64,000 bases of DNA from positions 62,001-126,000 of the forward strand of contig JAOWLD010000001.1 of the NCBI GenBank assembly GCA_025751475.1, in the 5' to 3' direction. Positions 17,171 to 24,842 of this stretch are shown piece after piece. Below the pieces are notes generated by a model, which made no database searches, was not told the DNA's origin, and was given only the letters and a program-made list of their open reading frames with translations. Positions within the stretch are counted from its first letter, which is position 1. Each line of letters starts with the position of its first letter. This DNA comes from Rhodobacteraceae bacterium XHP0102 (GTDB lineage: Bacteria > Pseudomonadota > Alphaproteobacteria > Rhodobacterales > Rhodobacteraceae). The translations under genes were made by a program, and so were the position numbers.

Positions 17171-17926
17171 TCAGTTGTCGTCATCATCCTTGTCGTCAGG
17201 CAGGTTGAAGAAACTGTCTGCGTCATAGGTCTTTTCGTTTTCCGCTTCGTCTTGATCTGCGGATGCGTCATTCCCCGACAAGGTAAAGGTCTCAAGGCCC
17301 GAAATTGCGCTGGGTATTTTGGGTTCTGGATCGCCTGCAAGGCTTTGTTCAGTTGAGACCAGTTTGCGCCGCTCGTCATCGCTCATCACGATGCCCTCTT
17401 TTGCGCGTTTTGCATTCGCGGCTTGGACTGCTGCATCCAGTTCGGATTGTTTACACAGACCAAGCGCAACAGGATCGATGGGCTGGATATTTGAGATGTT
17501 CCAATGCGTGCGTTCACGAATGGCTTGGATTGTTGGTTTCGTGGTGCCAACCAGTTTACCGATTTGCCCGTCTGACAATTCAGGATGAAACTTCACCAAC
17601 CACAGGATCGAGGCCGGGCGGTCTTGCCGTTTCGACAGGGGCGTGTAGCGCGGGCCACGGCGCTTTTCCTCACCCGCAGCGGCGGGGTTGTGTTTCAGCT
17701 TCAGCTTATGCGCGGGATCATTCTCGCCGCGGGTGATTTCTTCTTGGTCGAGTTGATTGTTGGCAATCGGGTCAAACCCTTTCACGCCAGTCGCCACATC
17801 GCCATCTGCAATGCCTTGCACTTCCAATTCATGCAGCCCGCAGAAATCGCCAATCTGCTTGAAGCTAAGGGTGGTGTTGTCCACCAGCCAAACGGCGGTG
17901 GCTTTGGCCATAATCGGTTTCGTCAT
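17171..17926 (-). CDS. trcR: Cell-cycle transcriptional regulator TrcR (DUF1013)
   Basis: About 251 residues matching the DUF1013 family, nearly restricted to Alphaproteobacteria. The N-terminal part (MAKATAVWLVDNTTLSFKQI, FCGLHELEVQ) looks like a degenerate helix-turn-helix. A second HTH-like stretch is LSDGQIGKLVGTTKPTIQAI. The C-terminal 80 residues are acidic and probably disordered. TrcR is reported as a transcription regulator linked to the cell cycle in alphaproteobacteria. ATG 17926 follows AAAAGGAG. The transcript ends at the shared terminator at 17107-17145. Confidence 0.88.
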   Translation of the reverse strand: MTKPIMAKATAVWLVDNTTLSFKQIGDFCGLHELEVQGIADGDVATGVKGFDPIANNQLDQEEITRGENDPAHKLKLKHNPAAAGEEKRRGPRYTPLSKRQDRPASILWLVKFHPELSDGQIGKLVGTTKPTIQAIRERTHWNISNIQPIDPVALGLCKQSELDAAVQAANAKRAKEGIVMSDDERRKLVSTEQSLAGDPEPKIPSAISGLETFTLSGNDASADQDEAENEKTYDADSFFNLPDDKDDDDN

Positions 17927-18058
17927 CTGTAGCTCCTTTTCGGATGCAATCGGGCGGGCGCTGAAACAACGCTGCGGCGGGGCCGCAATTCCTCGATTTC
18001 GGGGAAGTTGCCCGCTATATAGGACAGCGATTGGCACAAGGAAAGAGGGAAACGCGGG

Positions 18059-18706
18059 ATGGGGTGCAGATTGATTGGAGCCATGCTCGTGGCGGCGGCG
18101 CTTTTGGGGGGCGCTCGGGGCATGGCGGCGGATCAGGCAGGTGAATTTGATCTTTACGTCCTTGCCCTAAGTTGGACCCCGACTTGGTGTGCCATCGAAG
18201 GCGATGCGCGCAATGCCGCACAATGCGAGGAGGGGGCAGGTTACGGGCTGACCTTGCATGGGTTGTGGCCGCAATATGAGGCGGGCTGGCCCAGCTACTG
18301 CAGCACCTCTGCACGCGGGCCAAATGACCGCATGACCGCCCAGATGGTTGACATCATGGGCAGCTCTGGCCTTGCTTGGCATCAATGGCGCAAACATGGG
18401 GTGTGTTCTGGCCTGTCTGCTGAGGATTATTTTGCGCTGTCGCGTCTGGCTTATGAGGCGGTGGTCATGCCCGAAGTCCTCACTGCGCTTGACCGCCCTG
18501 TGCGTTTGCCCGCCCAAGTGGTGGAAGAGGCATTGCGGGAAGCCAACCCTAACCTCGCCGATGGCGGTGTTGTCACAACCTGTCGTGACGGACGGGTGCA
18601 AGAACTGCGCGTTTGTTTGACACGCGACCTTGTCCCGCGCAACTGCCCTGCGGATATGGGACGTGACTGTTCGTTGCGTGAGGCATTGTTTGATCCGATC
18701 CGCTGA
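18059..18706 (+). CDS. Secreted ribonuclease T2 family protein
   Basis: 215 residues with a signal peptide (about 1-23, hydrophobic VAAALLGG), so periplasmic or extracellular. The CAS I motif LTLHGLWPQ (64-72) supplies His67. CAS II reads HQWRKHGVC (108-116) with His108, Lys112 and His113, but the usual HEW Glu is Gln109. Several cysteines fit the disulphides of the family. T2 enzymes cut single-stranded RNA through 2',3'-cyclic phosphates, for nutrient or phosphate gain. It stands 69 bp before gap on the same strand. Confidence 0.88.
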   Translation: MGCRLIGAMLVAAALLGGARGMAADQAGEFDLYVLALSWTPTWCAIEGDARNAAQCEEGAGYGLTLHGLWPQYEAGWPSYCSTSARGPNDRMTAQMVDIMGSSGLAWHQWRKHGVCSGLSAEDYFALSRLAYEAVVMPEVLTALDRPVRLPAQVVEEALREANPNLADGGVVTTCRDGRVQELRVCLTRDLVPRNCPADMGRDCSLREALFDPIR

Positions 18707-18775
18707 TGTGCGCTTGCGCCTGAAGGACGAGCGTGCATCACTCACGGCCTCAAAGCAATCGGGAGAATCGGTATC

Positions 18776-19771
18776 ATGACTGCCCCCATTCGCGTGGCGA
18801 TTAATGGCTTTGGCCGTATCGGGCGCACCGTGCTGCGCGCATGGCTTAAGGGCGGATGGCCCGAGGTCGAGATTGTCGCCATCAACGATATCGCACCGCT
18901 TGAGACCTGCGCCTATCTGTTTGAATATGATAGCGTTTTCGGCCCTTACGCGGGCGAAGTGGCCTGCGCAGATGGTGCATTGGTGATTGATGGGCGTGCC
19001 ATTGCCTTTACCTGCGAGCCTGATCTGGCGGCGCTGCCCCTTGCGGGAGTGGATATTTTGATGGAGTGCACAGGCCGCGCCAAGGATCGCATTATCGCCG
19101 AACAAGGCTTGCAAGCAGGTGCGGCCCGTGTCTTGATCTCTGGCCCTTCGCCTGATGCGGATGTGACCTTTGTCCTAGGTGCGAATGACGCGGCACTTAT
19201 GCCTGAGGCGCGGATCGTCTCCAACGCGTCCTGCACGACCAATGCCACAGCCCCTTTGATACGGGTCTTGGATGAGGCCTTTGGGGTTGAAACTGCGCTG
19301 ATGACGACCGTGCATTGTTACACGGGCAGCCAACCCACCGTGGATATGCCGATGGGGGATTTGGTGCGTTCGCGCGCGGCGGCCCTCTCGATGGTGCCCA
19401 CAACCACCAGTGCGGAGCAGTTGATTGATCTCGTGTTGCCGCATTTGGCAGGGCGGATCACAGGCTCGGCCATTCGGGTGCCAACGGCTAGCGTGTCTTG
19501 TATCGACTTGGCGGTCATCACCGAACGGCGACCATCGGTTGAGGCGGCGCGCGATGTTCTGCGCGCGGCCAAAGGGCCGATCTTGGGCTATACCGAGGCG
19601 CCTGTTGTCTCAACGGATCTTCGCGCACGTCCCGAGTCACTGATCGTGCAAGGAGATCAGATCAAACGCTCGAAAGGCGGGATGCTGCGGGTCTTTGGAT
19701 GGTATGACAATGAATGGGGCTTTTCGGCACGGATGTTGGACGTGGCACGAAAGATGGGCGCGCAAGCCTGA
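18776..19771 (+). CDS. gap: Glyceraldehyde-3-phosphate dehydrogenase family protein (divergent)
   Basis: 331 residues, normal for the family. The NAD-binding NGFGRIGR (10-17) and AINDI are intact. Catalytic Cys153 sits in SNASCTTNATAP, where the common NCLAP is altered. His180 sits in HCYTGSQPTVD in place of the usual HAYTATQ-like sequence. The inorganic-phosphate loop, usually TGAAKAV, reads TTTSAEQLI (209-217). Catalysis looks possible, but the pocket differs from glycolytic GAPDH; erythrose-4-phosphate or another aldehyde is possible. It lies 20 bp before gabD, so the two are likely co-transcribed. Confidence 0.8.
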   Translation: MTAPIRVAINGFGRIGRTVLRAWLKGGWPEVEIVAINDIAPLETCAYLFEYDSVFGPYAGEVACADGALVIDGRAIAFTCEPDLAALPLAGVDILMECTGRAKDRIIAEQGLQAGAARVLISGPSPDADVTFVLGANDAALMPEARIVSNASCTTNATAPLIRVLDEAFGVETALMTTVHCYTGSQPTVDMPMGDLVRSRAAALSMVPTTTSAEQLIDLVLPHLAGRITGSAIRVPTASVSCIDLAVITERRPSVEAARDVLRAAKGPILGYTEAPVVSTDLRARPESLIVQGDQIKRSKGGMLRVFGWYDNEWGFSARMLDVARKMGAQA

Positions 19772-19791
19772 ACAAGAAAGGAGCGAGGAGC

Positions 19792-21240
19792 ATGGCAGAT
19801 TGGAAAAACTGGATGCGCGAGGCGAATTATATCGCAGGCGCATGGGTGGGCGCGGATGATGGCGCGACCCTCGAGGTTACAAACCCCGCCACGGGCGAGG
19901 TGATTGGGCAAATCCCGAAATCTGGCCATTCAGAAACCATGCGCGCGATTGATGCAGCCCATGCAGCCTTCCCCGCTTTTGCAGGAATGGACTTGATGGG
20001 GCGTTTGGCGCTGTTGTGGAAATTGCATGATGCGCTGATGGATAACCAAGACAGTTTGGCCGAATTGTTGACCCGCGAGATGGGCAAACCTTTGGCTGAA
20101 GCAAAGGGCGAAATTGCCATCGGTGCGCAATATTTGCGTTGGTATGCCGAGGAAGCGCGCCGCGTGAAGGGCGAGATTGTTCCTGCAGGTATCAATGGGC
20201 GGCGTATTTTGGTGACCAAACATCCCGTGGGTGTCGTGGGGATGATCACGCCTTGGAACTTCCCTTCGTCAATGCTGGCGCGCAAATTGGCGCCCGCTTT
20301 GGCGGTTGGCTGCACGGTTGTGGCGAAGCCTTCGGAAGAAACCCCCTATTCGGGTTTGGCTTGGGCGGCCTTGGCCGAAGATGTGGGCTATCCCAAAGGG
20401 GTGATTAACATCGTCACGGGGGATGCCCCCGCCATTGGTGGTGCGATGATGGCGCGCCCTGAACTGCGCAAAGTGACCTTCACAGGCTCGACCAATGTGG
20501 GCAAGCTGCTCATTCGCCAATCGGCCGATACGGTCAAGAAAGTCTCAATGGAACTAGGTGGCAACGCCCCGTTCATCGTTTTTGACGATGCGGATTTGGA
20601 TCGGGCGATTGAGGGGGTGATGGCCTCGAAATTCCGCAATTCTGGTCAGACCTGCGTCTGCGCCAATCGTGTTTTTGTGCAGGCAGGGGTGCATGATGAA
20701 TTCGTGGCCAAATTGGTTGAGAAAACCCGCGCCCTGAAGCTTGGTGATGGTATGGAGGCAGGCGTGACCCAAGGGCCGCTGATCAACCAAGCGGCGTTGA
20801 AAAAGGTTGAGGGCTTCGTTGAGGATGCCAAGGCCAAAGGGGCAACCGTTGCCACGGGCGGAATGCGCGACCAGTTGGGCGGCACATTCTTTCAGCCAAC
20901 CGTGTTGACGGGGGCAAATGCCGATATGGAATTTGCGCAGGAAGAAATCTTTGGCCCTGTTGCGCCCGTGTTCAAATTTGAGACGGATCAAGATGGGATT
21001 GATATGGCCAATAACACCCGCTTTGGCCTTGCGGCTTATGCCTATACTTCGGATTTGGCGCGTGCGATGCGCCTTGATCGGGATTTGCAATATGGCATGG
21101 TCGGGATCAATTCAGGTATGATCACCACGGTGGAAGCGCCGTTTGGGGGCCTCAAGGAATCGGGCCTTGGCAAAGAGGGCGGCAGCCAAGGGATCGAGGA
21201 CTATCTCAACACCAAATATGTCTGCATAGACGGAATTTAG
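19792..21240 (+). CDS. gabD: NAD(P)-dependent succinate-semialdehyde dehydrogenase
   Basis: 482 residues, the GabD length. The cofactor region includes GMITPWNFPSSMLARKLAPA. The general base Glu254 sits in MELGGNAPF, and catalytic Cys288 in SGQTCVCANR, which has the second nearby Cys290 seen in GabD-type enzymes. The C-terminal FGGLKESGLGKEGG is the SSADH signature. It oxidises succinate semialdehyde to succinate, usually in GABA breakdown. ATG 19792 follows GAGGAG. No gabT or gabP is adjacent; the partner here is the divergent GAPDH gene. Related semialdehydes are possible substrates. Confidence 0.88.
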   Translation: MADWKNWMREANYIAGAWVGADDGATLEVTNPATGEVIGQIPKSGHSETMRAIDAAHAAFPAFAGMDLMGRLALLWKLHDALMDNQDSLAELLTREMGKPLAEAKGEIAIGAQYLRWYAEEARRVKGEIVPAGINGRRILVTKHPVGVVGMITPWNFPSSMLARKLAPALAVGCTVVAKPSEETPYSGLAWAALAEDVGYPKGVINIVTGDAPAIGGAMMARPELRKVTFTGSTNVGKLLIRQSADTVKKVSMELGGNAPFIVFDDADLDRAIEGVMASKFRNSGQTCVCANRVFVQAGVHDEFVAKLVEKTRALKLGDGMEAGVTQGPLINQAALKKVEGFVEDAKAKGATVATGGMRDQLGGTFFQPTVLTGANADMEFAQEEIFGPVAPVFKFETDQDGIDMANNTRFGLAAYAYTSDLARAMRLDRDLQYGMVGINSGMITTVEAPFGGLKESGLGKEGGSQGIEDYLNTKYVCIDGI

Positions 21241-21249
21241 TTCCAATTC

Positions 21250-21290
21250 CCTCGACCTGTTGCGTGTGGGGGTATGCGCAATGGTCGAGG
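21250..21290 (+). terminator. Imperfect hairpin after gabD
   Basis: CCTCGACC (21250-21257) pairs with GGTCGAGG (21283-21290), and inside it TTGCG (21260-21264) pairs with CGCAA (21277-21281). No T-run follows, so it is at best a weak or Rho-assisted terminator or an mRNA-stabilising hairpin. Confidence 0.4.
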
Positions 21291-21359
21291 GGCGCTTGGG
21301 CGCAAGGGGTCTGTCTTGACCCTATGTCGGGATAACGTCCCAGAACGGCAGAGATTTAG

Positions 21360-21971
21360 TCAGAAGGATTTGCGCGCACTTAGCGCGGCGGTGATGGTGC
21401 CGTCATCGAGATAATCCAACTCTCCGCCAATGGGCACGCCTTGCGCCAGAGATGTTATTTTCACTTGCCCCGCGCGCGCCATTGGGGCCAATTCGCCTGC
21501 GATATAATGGGCGGTGGTTTGACCATCGACCGTCGCGTTCAGAGCAAGGATCACTTCCTCGACCCCGTCTTGGGTCACCCGTTCGACCAGACGCGGGATG
21601 CGCAAATCCTCGGGGCCGATATCGTCTAGTGCTGACAGGGTGCCGCCCAAGACATGATAGCGCCCGCCGAAGGCGCGCCCGCGTTCCATCGCCCACAGAT
21701 CGGCCACATCCTCGACCACACAAATCAGGCCATTGGCGCGCTTGGGGTCGCTGCAGATGGCGCAGACCTCATCGGTGCCTATATTGCCGCACGTGAGGCA
21801 TTCGCGTGCTTCGCGTGCCACTTCGGCCAAGGACTCGGCCAAAGGTATCATCACGGCTGCGCGTTTCTTGATCAAATGCAAAACCGCGCGCCGTGCCGAA
21901 CGTGGCCCAAGCCCTGGTAACCGCGCCATCAGCGCGATCAAATCCTCAATTTGGCGCGCGCCTTCGCTCAT
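21360..21971 (-). CDS. recR: Recombination protein RecR
   Basis: 203 residues, standard length. The order is an N-terminal helix-hairpin-helix ([20 protein letters not shown]), a four-cysteine zinc motif ([16 protein letters not shown], about 58-73), and the Toprim domain ([13 protein letters not shown]). The C-terminal [16 protein letters not shown] is characteristic. RecR works with RecF and RecO to load RecA at gaps. It lies 5 bp downstream of ybaB in the operon dnaX-ybaB-recR, a widely conserved order. Confidence 0.97.
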   Translation of the reverse strand: MSEGARQIEDLIALMARLPGLGPRSARRAVLHLIKKRAAVMIPLAESLAEVAREARECLTCGNIGTDEVCAICSDPKRANGLICVVEDVADLWAMERGRAFGGRYHVLGGTLSALDDIGPEDLRIPRLVERVTQDGVEEVILALNATVDGQTTAHYIAGELAPMARAGQVKITSLAQGVPIGGELDYLDDGTITAALSARKSF

Positions 21972-21976
21972 GGAAT

Positions 21977-22330
21977 TCAGAACGGCAGCTTCATGCCCGC
22001 GGGCAAGCCAAGCTCGGCAGTGATTTTCTGCAATTCTTCCTGACTGCGATCAGAGGCTTTTGCTTGCGCGTCTTTGATGGCGGCCAAGATCAAATCTTCG
22101 ACCACTTCTTTGTCATCTCCATTGAAGATGGAAGGGTCGATATCCAAACCTACCAATTCGCCTTTGGCGCTGGCTGTGGCCTTCACAAGGCCCGCGCCTG
22201 CTTCCCCAGTCACACGGATTGTGTGCAGGTTTTCTTGCATCTCCGCCATGCGGCTTTGCATTTCCTGCGCCTGCTTCATCATCTTGGTCATATCGCCAAG
22301 ACCGCCAAGGCCTTTGAGCATATCCATCAT
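21977..22330 (-). CDS. ybaB: YbaB/EbfC family nucleoid-associated protein
   Basis: 117 residues, the usual size. Gly/Met-rich N-terminus ([20 protein letters not shown]), then the conserved [20 protein letters not shown] and a helical C-terminus with [16 protein letters not shown]. The family forms tweezer-shaped dimers that bind DNA with little sequence preference. It lies between dnaX (10 bp upstream) and recR. The exact start among the closely spaced Met codons (1, 2, 4) is uncertain. Confidence 0.95.
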   Translation of the reverse strand: MMDMLKGLGGLGDMTKMMKQAQEMQSRMAEMQENLHTIRVTGEAGAGLVKATASAKGELVGLDIDPSIFNGDDKEVVEDLILAAIKDAQAKASDRSQEELQKITAELGLPAGMKLPF

Positions 22331-22339
22331 CCTTTGTGG

Positions 22340-24088
22340 TTAATCGTCTTCAAACGGGTCCCATTCATCCTCGATCTCGGGCAAGGCCTCGATCGCGGCA
22401 TGGGCTTGAATGTCTTTATGGGTGCGAATATCGGTGATTTTCGCATTTGGAAAGGCCGTGAACACCGCTTGCATCAGCGGATGGGCTTTGGCTTCTTCCT
22501 CGCGTGCGCTGCGTTGTGCTTCGGCTTGTTCGGCAATGGTGGGGCTGCCACCCGTGGAGACGAGGGATACAATCCACCGCGCCCCTGTCCATTGGGTGAG
22601 CCGTTGTCCCAAACGCGGGCCAAGGTCATCAGGGGCGCGTTCGGTGGGCTCGAATTCGATCCGTCCCGCGCGATAGGAGGCGAGGCGCAGGGCCGTTTTC
22701 ACCTCAATCAGCAGTTTCATATCGCGCATTTCTTCGATCAATTCGACCACATGATCGAAGGTTGGATAGCGCGCCAAGAGCGCCTCGGGGGCTTGGGCGA
22801 GGGCCGCTTGTGGCCCGGCATGAGATAGGCCGCCGCTGGTGTGCATCGTCCCTTGTGCTTGTGTCGTTGATCCCCCGCCTGAAGGGGACGCAGGCCCACG
22901 CGGGTTGGGCGCAGGAGGTGGTGTGCTGGACTGCAATTTGCGGATCAGATCATCTGGGCTTGGCAATTCCGCCACATGGGTCAGGCGGATCACGGCCATC
23001 TCAGCGGCCATCATGGCGTTGGGCGCAAAGGCGACTTCCTCTAATGATTTCAAAAGCATCTGCCACATCCGCGACAGATGACGCATTTGCAATTGGCCAG
23101 ATAGCGCCATGCCGCGGCTGCGCTCGTCAGGGGACACAGACGGGTCTTCTGCCGCTTCTGGTGTGATTTTCACAACCGAAAGCCAATGCGTAACATCCGC
23201 CAAATCGCGCAGCACAGCCATCGGATCGGCGCCATCGGCATATTGTGTGGCCAGCTCGTCCAAGGCCCCCTTGGCATCGCCGCGCATGATCATCTCGAAC
23301 AGATCCATCACCCGACCGCGATCGGCCAAACCCAACATGGCGCGCACCTGTTCGGCGGTTGTTTCACCCGCGCCATGGGAAATGGCTTGATCAAGCAGGC
23401 TCAAGGCATCGCGCACCGACCCTTCTGCTGCGCGGGTGATCAGCGCCAAGGCCTCATCCGCAATTTCAGCTTTTTCCAATTCCGCAATCTTGCGCAAATG
23501 CCCGATCATCACTTCAGGTTCGATGCGGCGCAGATCAAAGCGCTGACAGCGCGACAGAACCGTAACGGGCACTTTGCGAATCTCGGTTGTTGCAAAGATG
23601 AATTTCACATGGGCAGGGGGTTCTTCCAACGTCTTGAGCAGCGCGTTGAAGGCGCTGGTCGAGAGCATATGAACCTCGTCAATGATGTAGATCTTATAGC
23701 GTGCACTGGCCGCGCGGTAATTGACGCTTTCAATGATCTCCCGAATGTCGTTGACGCCCGTGCGCGAGGCGGCATCCATTTCCATCACATCGACATGGCG
23801 CCCTTCGGCAATGGATGTGCAATGCTCACACTGTCCGCAAGGCTCGGTTGTGGGCTTGCCTGTGCCATCAGGGCCGATACAGTTTAGGCCTTTTGCAATG
23901 ATCCGTGCGGTGGTGGTTTTTCCCGTTCCGCGAATCCCTGTCATGATAAAGGCTTGCGCAATTCGATCGGCTGCGAAGGCATTTTTGAGGGTGCGCACCA
24001 TTGCATCTTGACCGATCAAATCGGCGAAGCTTGCGGGGCGATACTTTCGCGCAAGCACCTGATAAGCTTGATCGGTAGGCTGACTCAT
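22340..24088 (-). CDS. dnaX: DNA polymerase III subunit gamma/tau
   Basis: 582 residues. Walker A GIRGTGKTT lies at 51-59. A zinc module comprises Cys70, Cys84, Cys87 and Cys90. Walker B DEVHML lies near 137, and the sensor region includes TLEEPPAHVKFIFATTE. Domain III follows, then a Pro/Gly-rich linker (about 395-430) and a tau-type C-terminal domain ending in an acidic tail (EDEWDPFEDD). It is the clamp-loader ATPase subunit. No A6-A7 slippery run is visible, so no sign of programmed frameshifting to gamma. It heads the dnaX-ybaB-recR operon. Confidence 0.96.
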   Translation of the reverse strand: MSQPTDQAYQVLARKYRPASFADLIGQDAMVRTLKNAFAADRIAQAFIMTGIRGTGKTTTARIIAKGLNCIGPDGTGKPTTEPCGQCEHCTSIAEGRHVDVMEMDAASRTGVNDIREIIESVNYRAASARYKIYIIDEVHMLSTSAFNALLKTLEEPPAHVKFIFATTEIRKVPVTVLSRCQRFDLRRIEPEVMIGHLRKIAELEKAEIADEALALITRAAEGSVRDALSLLDQAISHGAGETTAEQVRAMLGLADRGRVMDLFEMIMRGDAKGALDELATQYADGADPMAVLRDLADVTHWLSVVKITPEAAEDPSVSPDERSRGMALSGQLQMRHLSRMWQMLLKSLEEVAFAPNAMMAAEMAVIRLTHVAELPSPDDLIRKLQSSTPPPAPNPRGPASPSGGGSTTQAQGTMHTSGGLSHAGPQAALAQAPEALLARYPTFDHVVELIEEMRDMKLLIEVKTALRLASYRAGRIEFEPTERAPDDLGPRLGQRLTQWTGARWIVSLVSTGGSPTIAEQAEAQRSAREEEAKAHPLMQAVFTAFPNAKITDIRTHKDIQAHAAIEALPEIEDEWDPFEDD

Positions 24089-24220
24089 ATGGGGTTCCGT
24101 AAGCTCCTGACTGTTTTGGCTTGGCAGAGCGTCATCTTGCCCGCAAGCTTACAGGCAAACTAGGCGCAGAAGCGCGGCGCGGCAACCGCTTCGTTTCGGT
24201 CGCAAGGCAGGGGAAAGAAG

Positions 24221-24538
24221 ATGCAAGACAGATCACGACTTTTGGCCTTCCTATTTTTAAGCGCTGCCACCCTATTTGTTCTGATTGTCTATCTGTGGGC
24301 ATGGTCTTCGGCAGATGGGTTCCGTGGCCTTCCTTTTGGCTTAACATCGGTTTTTGTGATAGTGCACCTGCCTGCCGCGGGTGCAGGAATTTGGCTCTGG
24401 CGCCAAGGTGCGCTCGGTCGCATGGGGTATCTGGTGCGCGCCATGACCGTCTATTTCTGTTGCGCAGTGGCCTTTGCCATGGGTGGGAATTACCTGTGGG
24501 CCTCGCTTGTAAATGGTCTTTATGGCGGCGGGATGTGA
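24221..24538 (+). CDS. Small membrane protein of unknown function
   Basis: 105 residues with three predicted membrane segments (about 8-28, 38-60 and 70-95) and short polar loops. I do not recognise a family. A weak AAAG-type ribosome-binding site precedes ATG 24221, and codon use resembles the neighbours. It sits on the plus strand between the dnaX start and the 3' end of the SRP RNA gene, facing neither. It could be a real gene of the local conserved order or a chance ORF; hydrophobicity and composition favour a real gene. Confidence 0.5.
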   Translation: MQDRSRLLAFLFLSAATLFVLIVYLWAWSSADGFRGLPFGLTSVFVIVHLPAAGAGIWLWRQGALGRMGYLVRAMTVYFCCAVAFAMGGNYLWASLVNGLYGGGM

Positions 24539-24693
24539 ACGCTTGTTTCACGGCGCTGAGGGCAGCGGCCTCGATTATACGTCTGACCAATTGATGGCAT
24601 CTTTGCGGATTATGGCCTTTGATGCGCCAAGCGTGAATTCGATCAAGCGGAACGTTTACGGCAAGCGCGGGCTAAAATATTTTGGGAGAAGGT

Positions 24694-24787
24694 GAGAGGC
24701 TGGACAACGACCCAAGCGGGACTCGTTACGGCTGCTTCCTTCCGGATCTGACCGGGTTGGCGAGGAGCCTGTCCGCGCCAACCTCTC
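24694..24787 (-). ncRNA. ffs: Signal recognition particle RNA, bacterial small type (4.5S)
   Basis: On the minus strand the segment contains the conserved Ffh-binding core CAGATCCGGAAGGAAGCAG with the GGAA tetraloop and symmetric loop. The ends pair: GAGAGG at the 5' end with CCTCTC at the 3' end, giving a single long hairpin of about 94 nt. It forms SRP with Ffh for co-translational targeting. The 5' end agrees with the promoter at 24794-24822. Closeness to dnaX-ybaB-recR is typical of this order. Confidence 0.95.
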
Positions 24788-24793
24788 AAGGCC

Positions 24794-24822
24794 TAAGTAA
24801 TCAATCTGTCCCACGCTTGCAA
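24794..24822 (-). promoter_or_regulatory. ffs: Candidate promoter of ffs
   Basis: On the minus strand TTGCAA (24817-24822) and TACTTA (24794-24799) are separated by exactly 17 bp. The expected start, about seven bases further, falls at about 24787, matching the 5' base of the SRP RNA hairpin. Confidence 0.6.
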
Positions 24823-24842
24823 GGGCCGCATCGGTTTTAGAC

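Noticed and set aside
22340-24088. Programmed frameshift in dnaX producing gamma
   Set aside because: No A6-A7 slippery run with following stem is visible in the coding strand.
24513-24695. 60-codon plus-strand ORF overlapping the small membrane protein end and reaching the ffs 3' end
   Set aside because: Shifted frame of the preceding gene with no good start site; judged a shadow.
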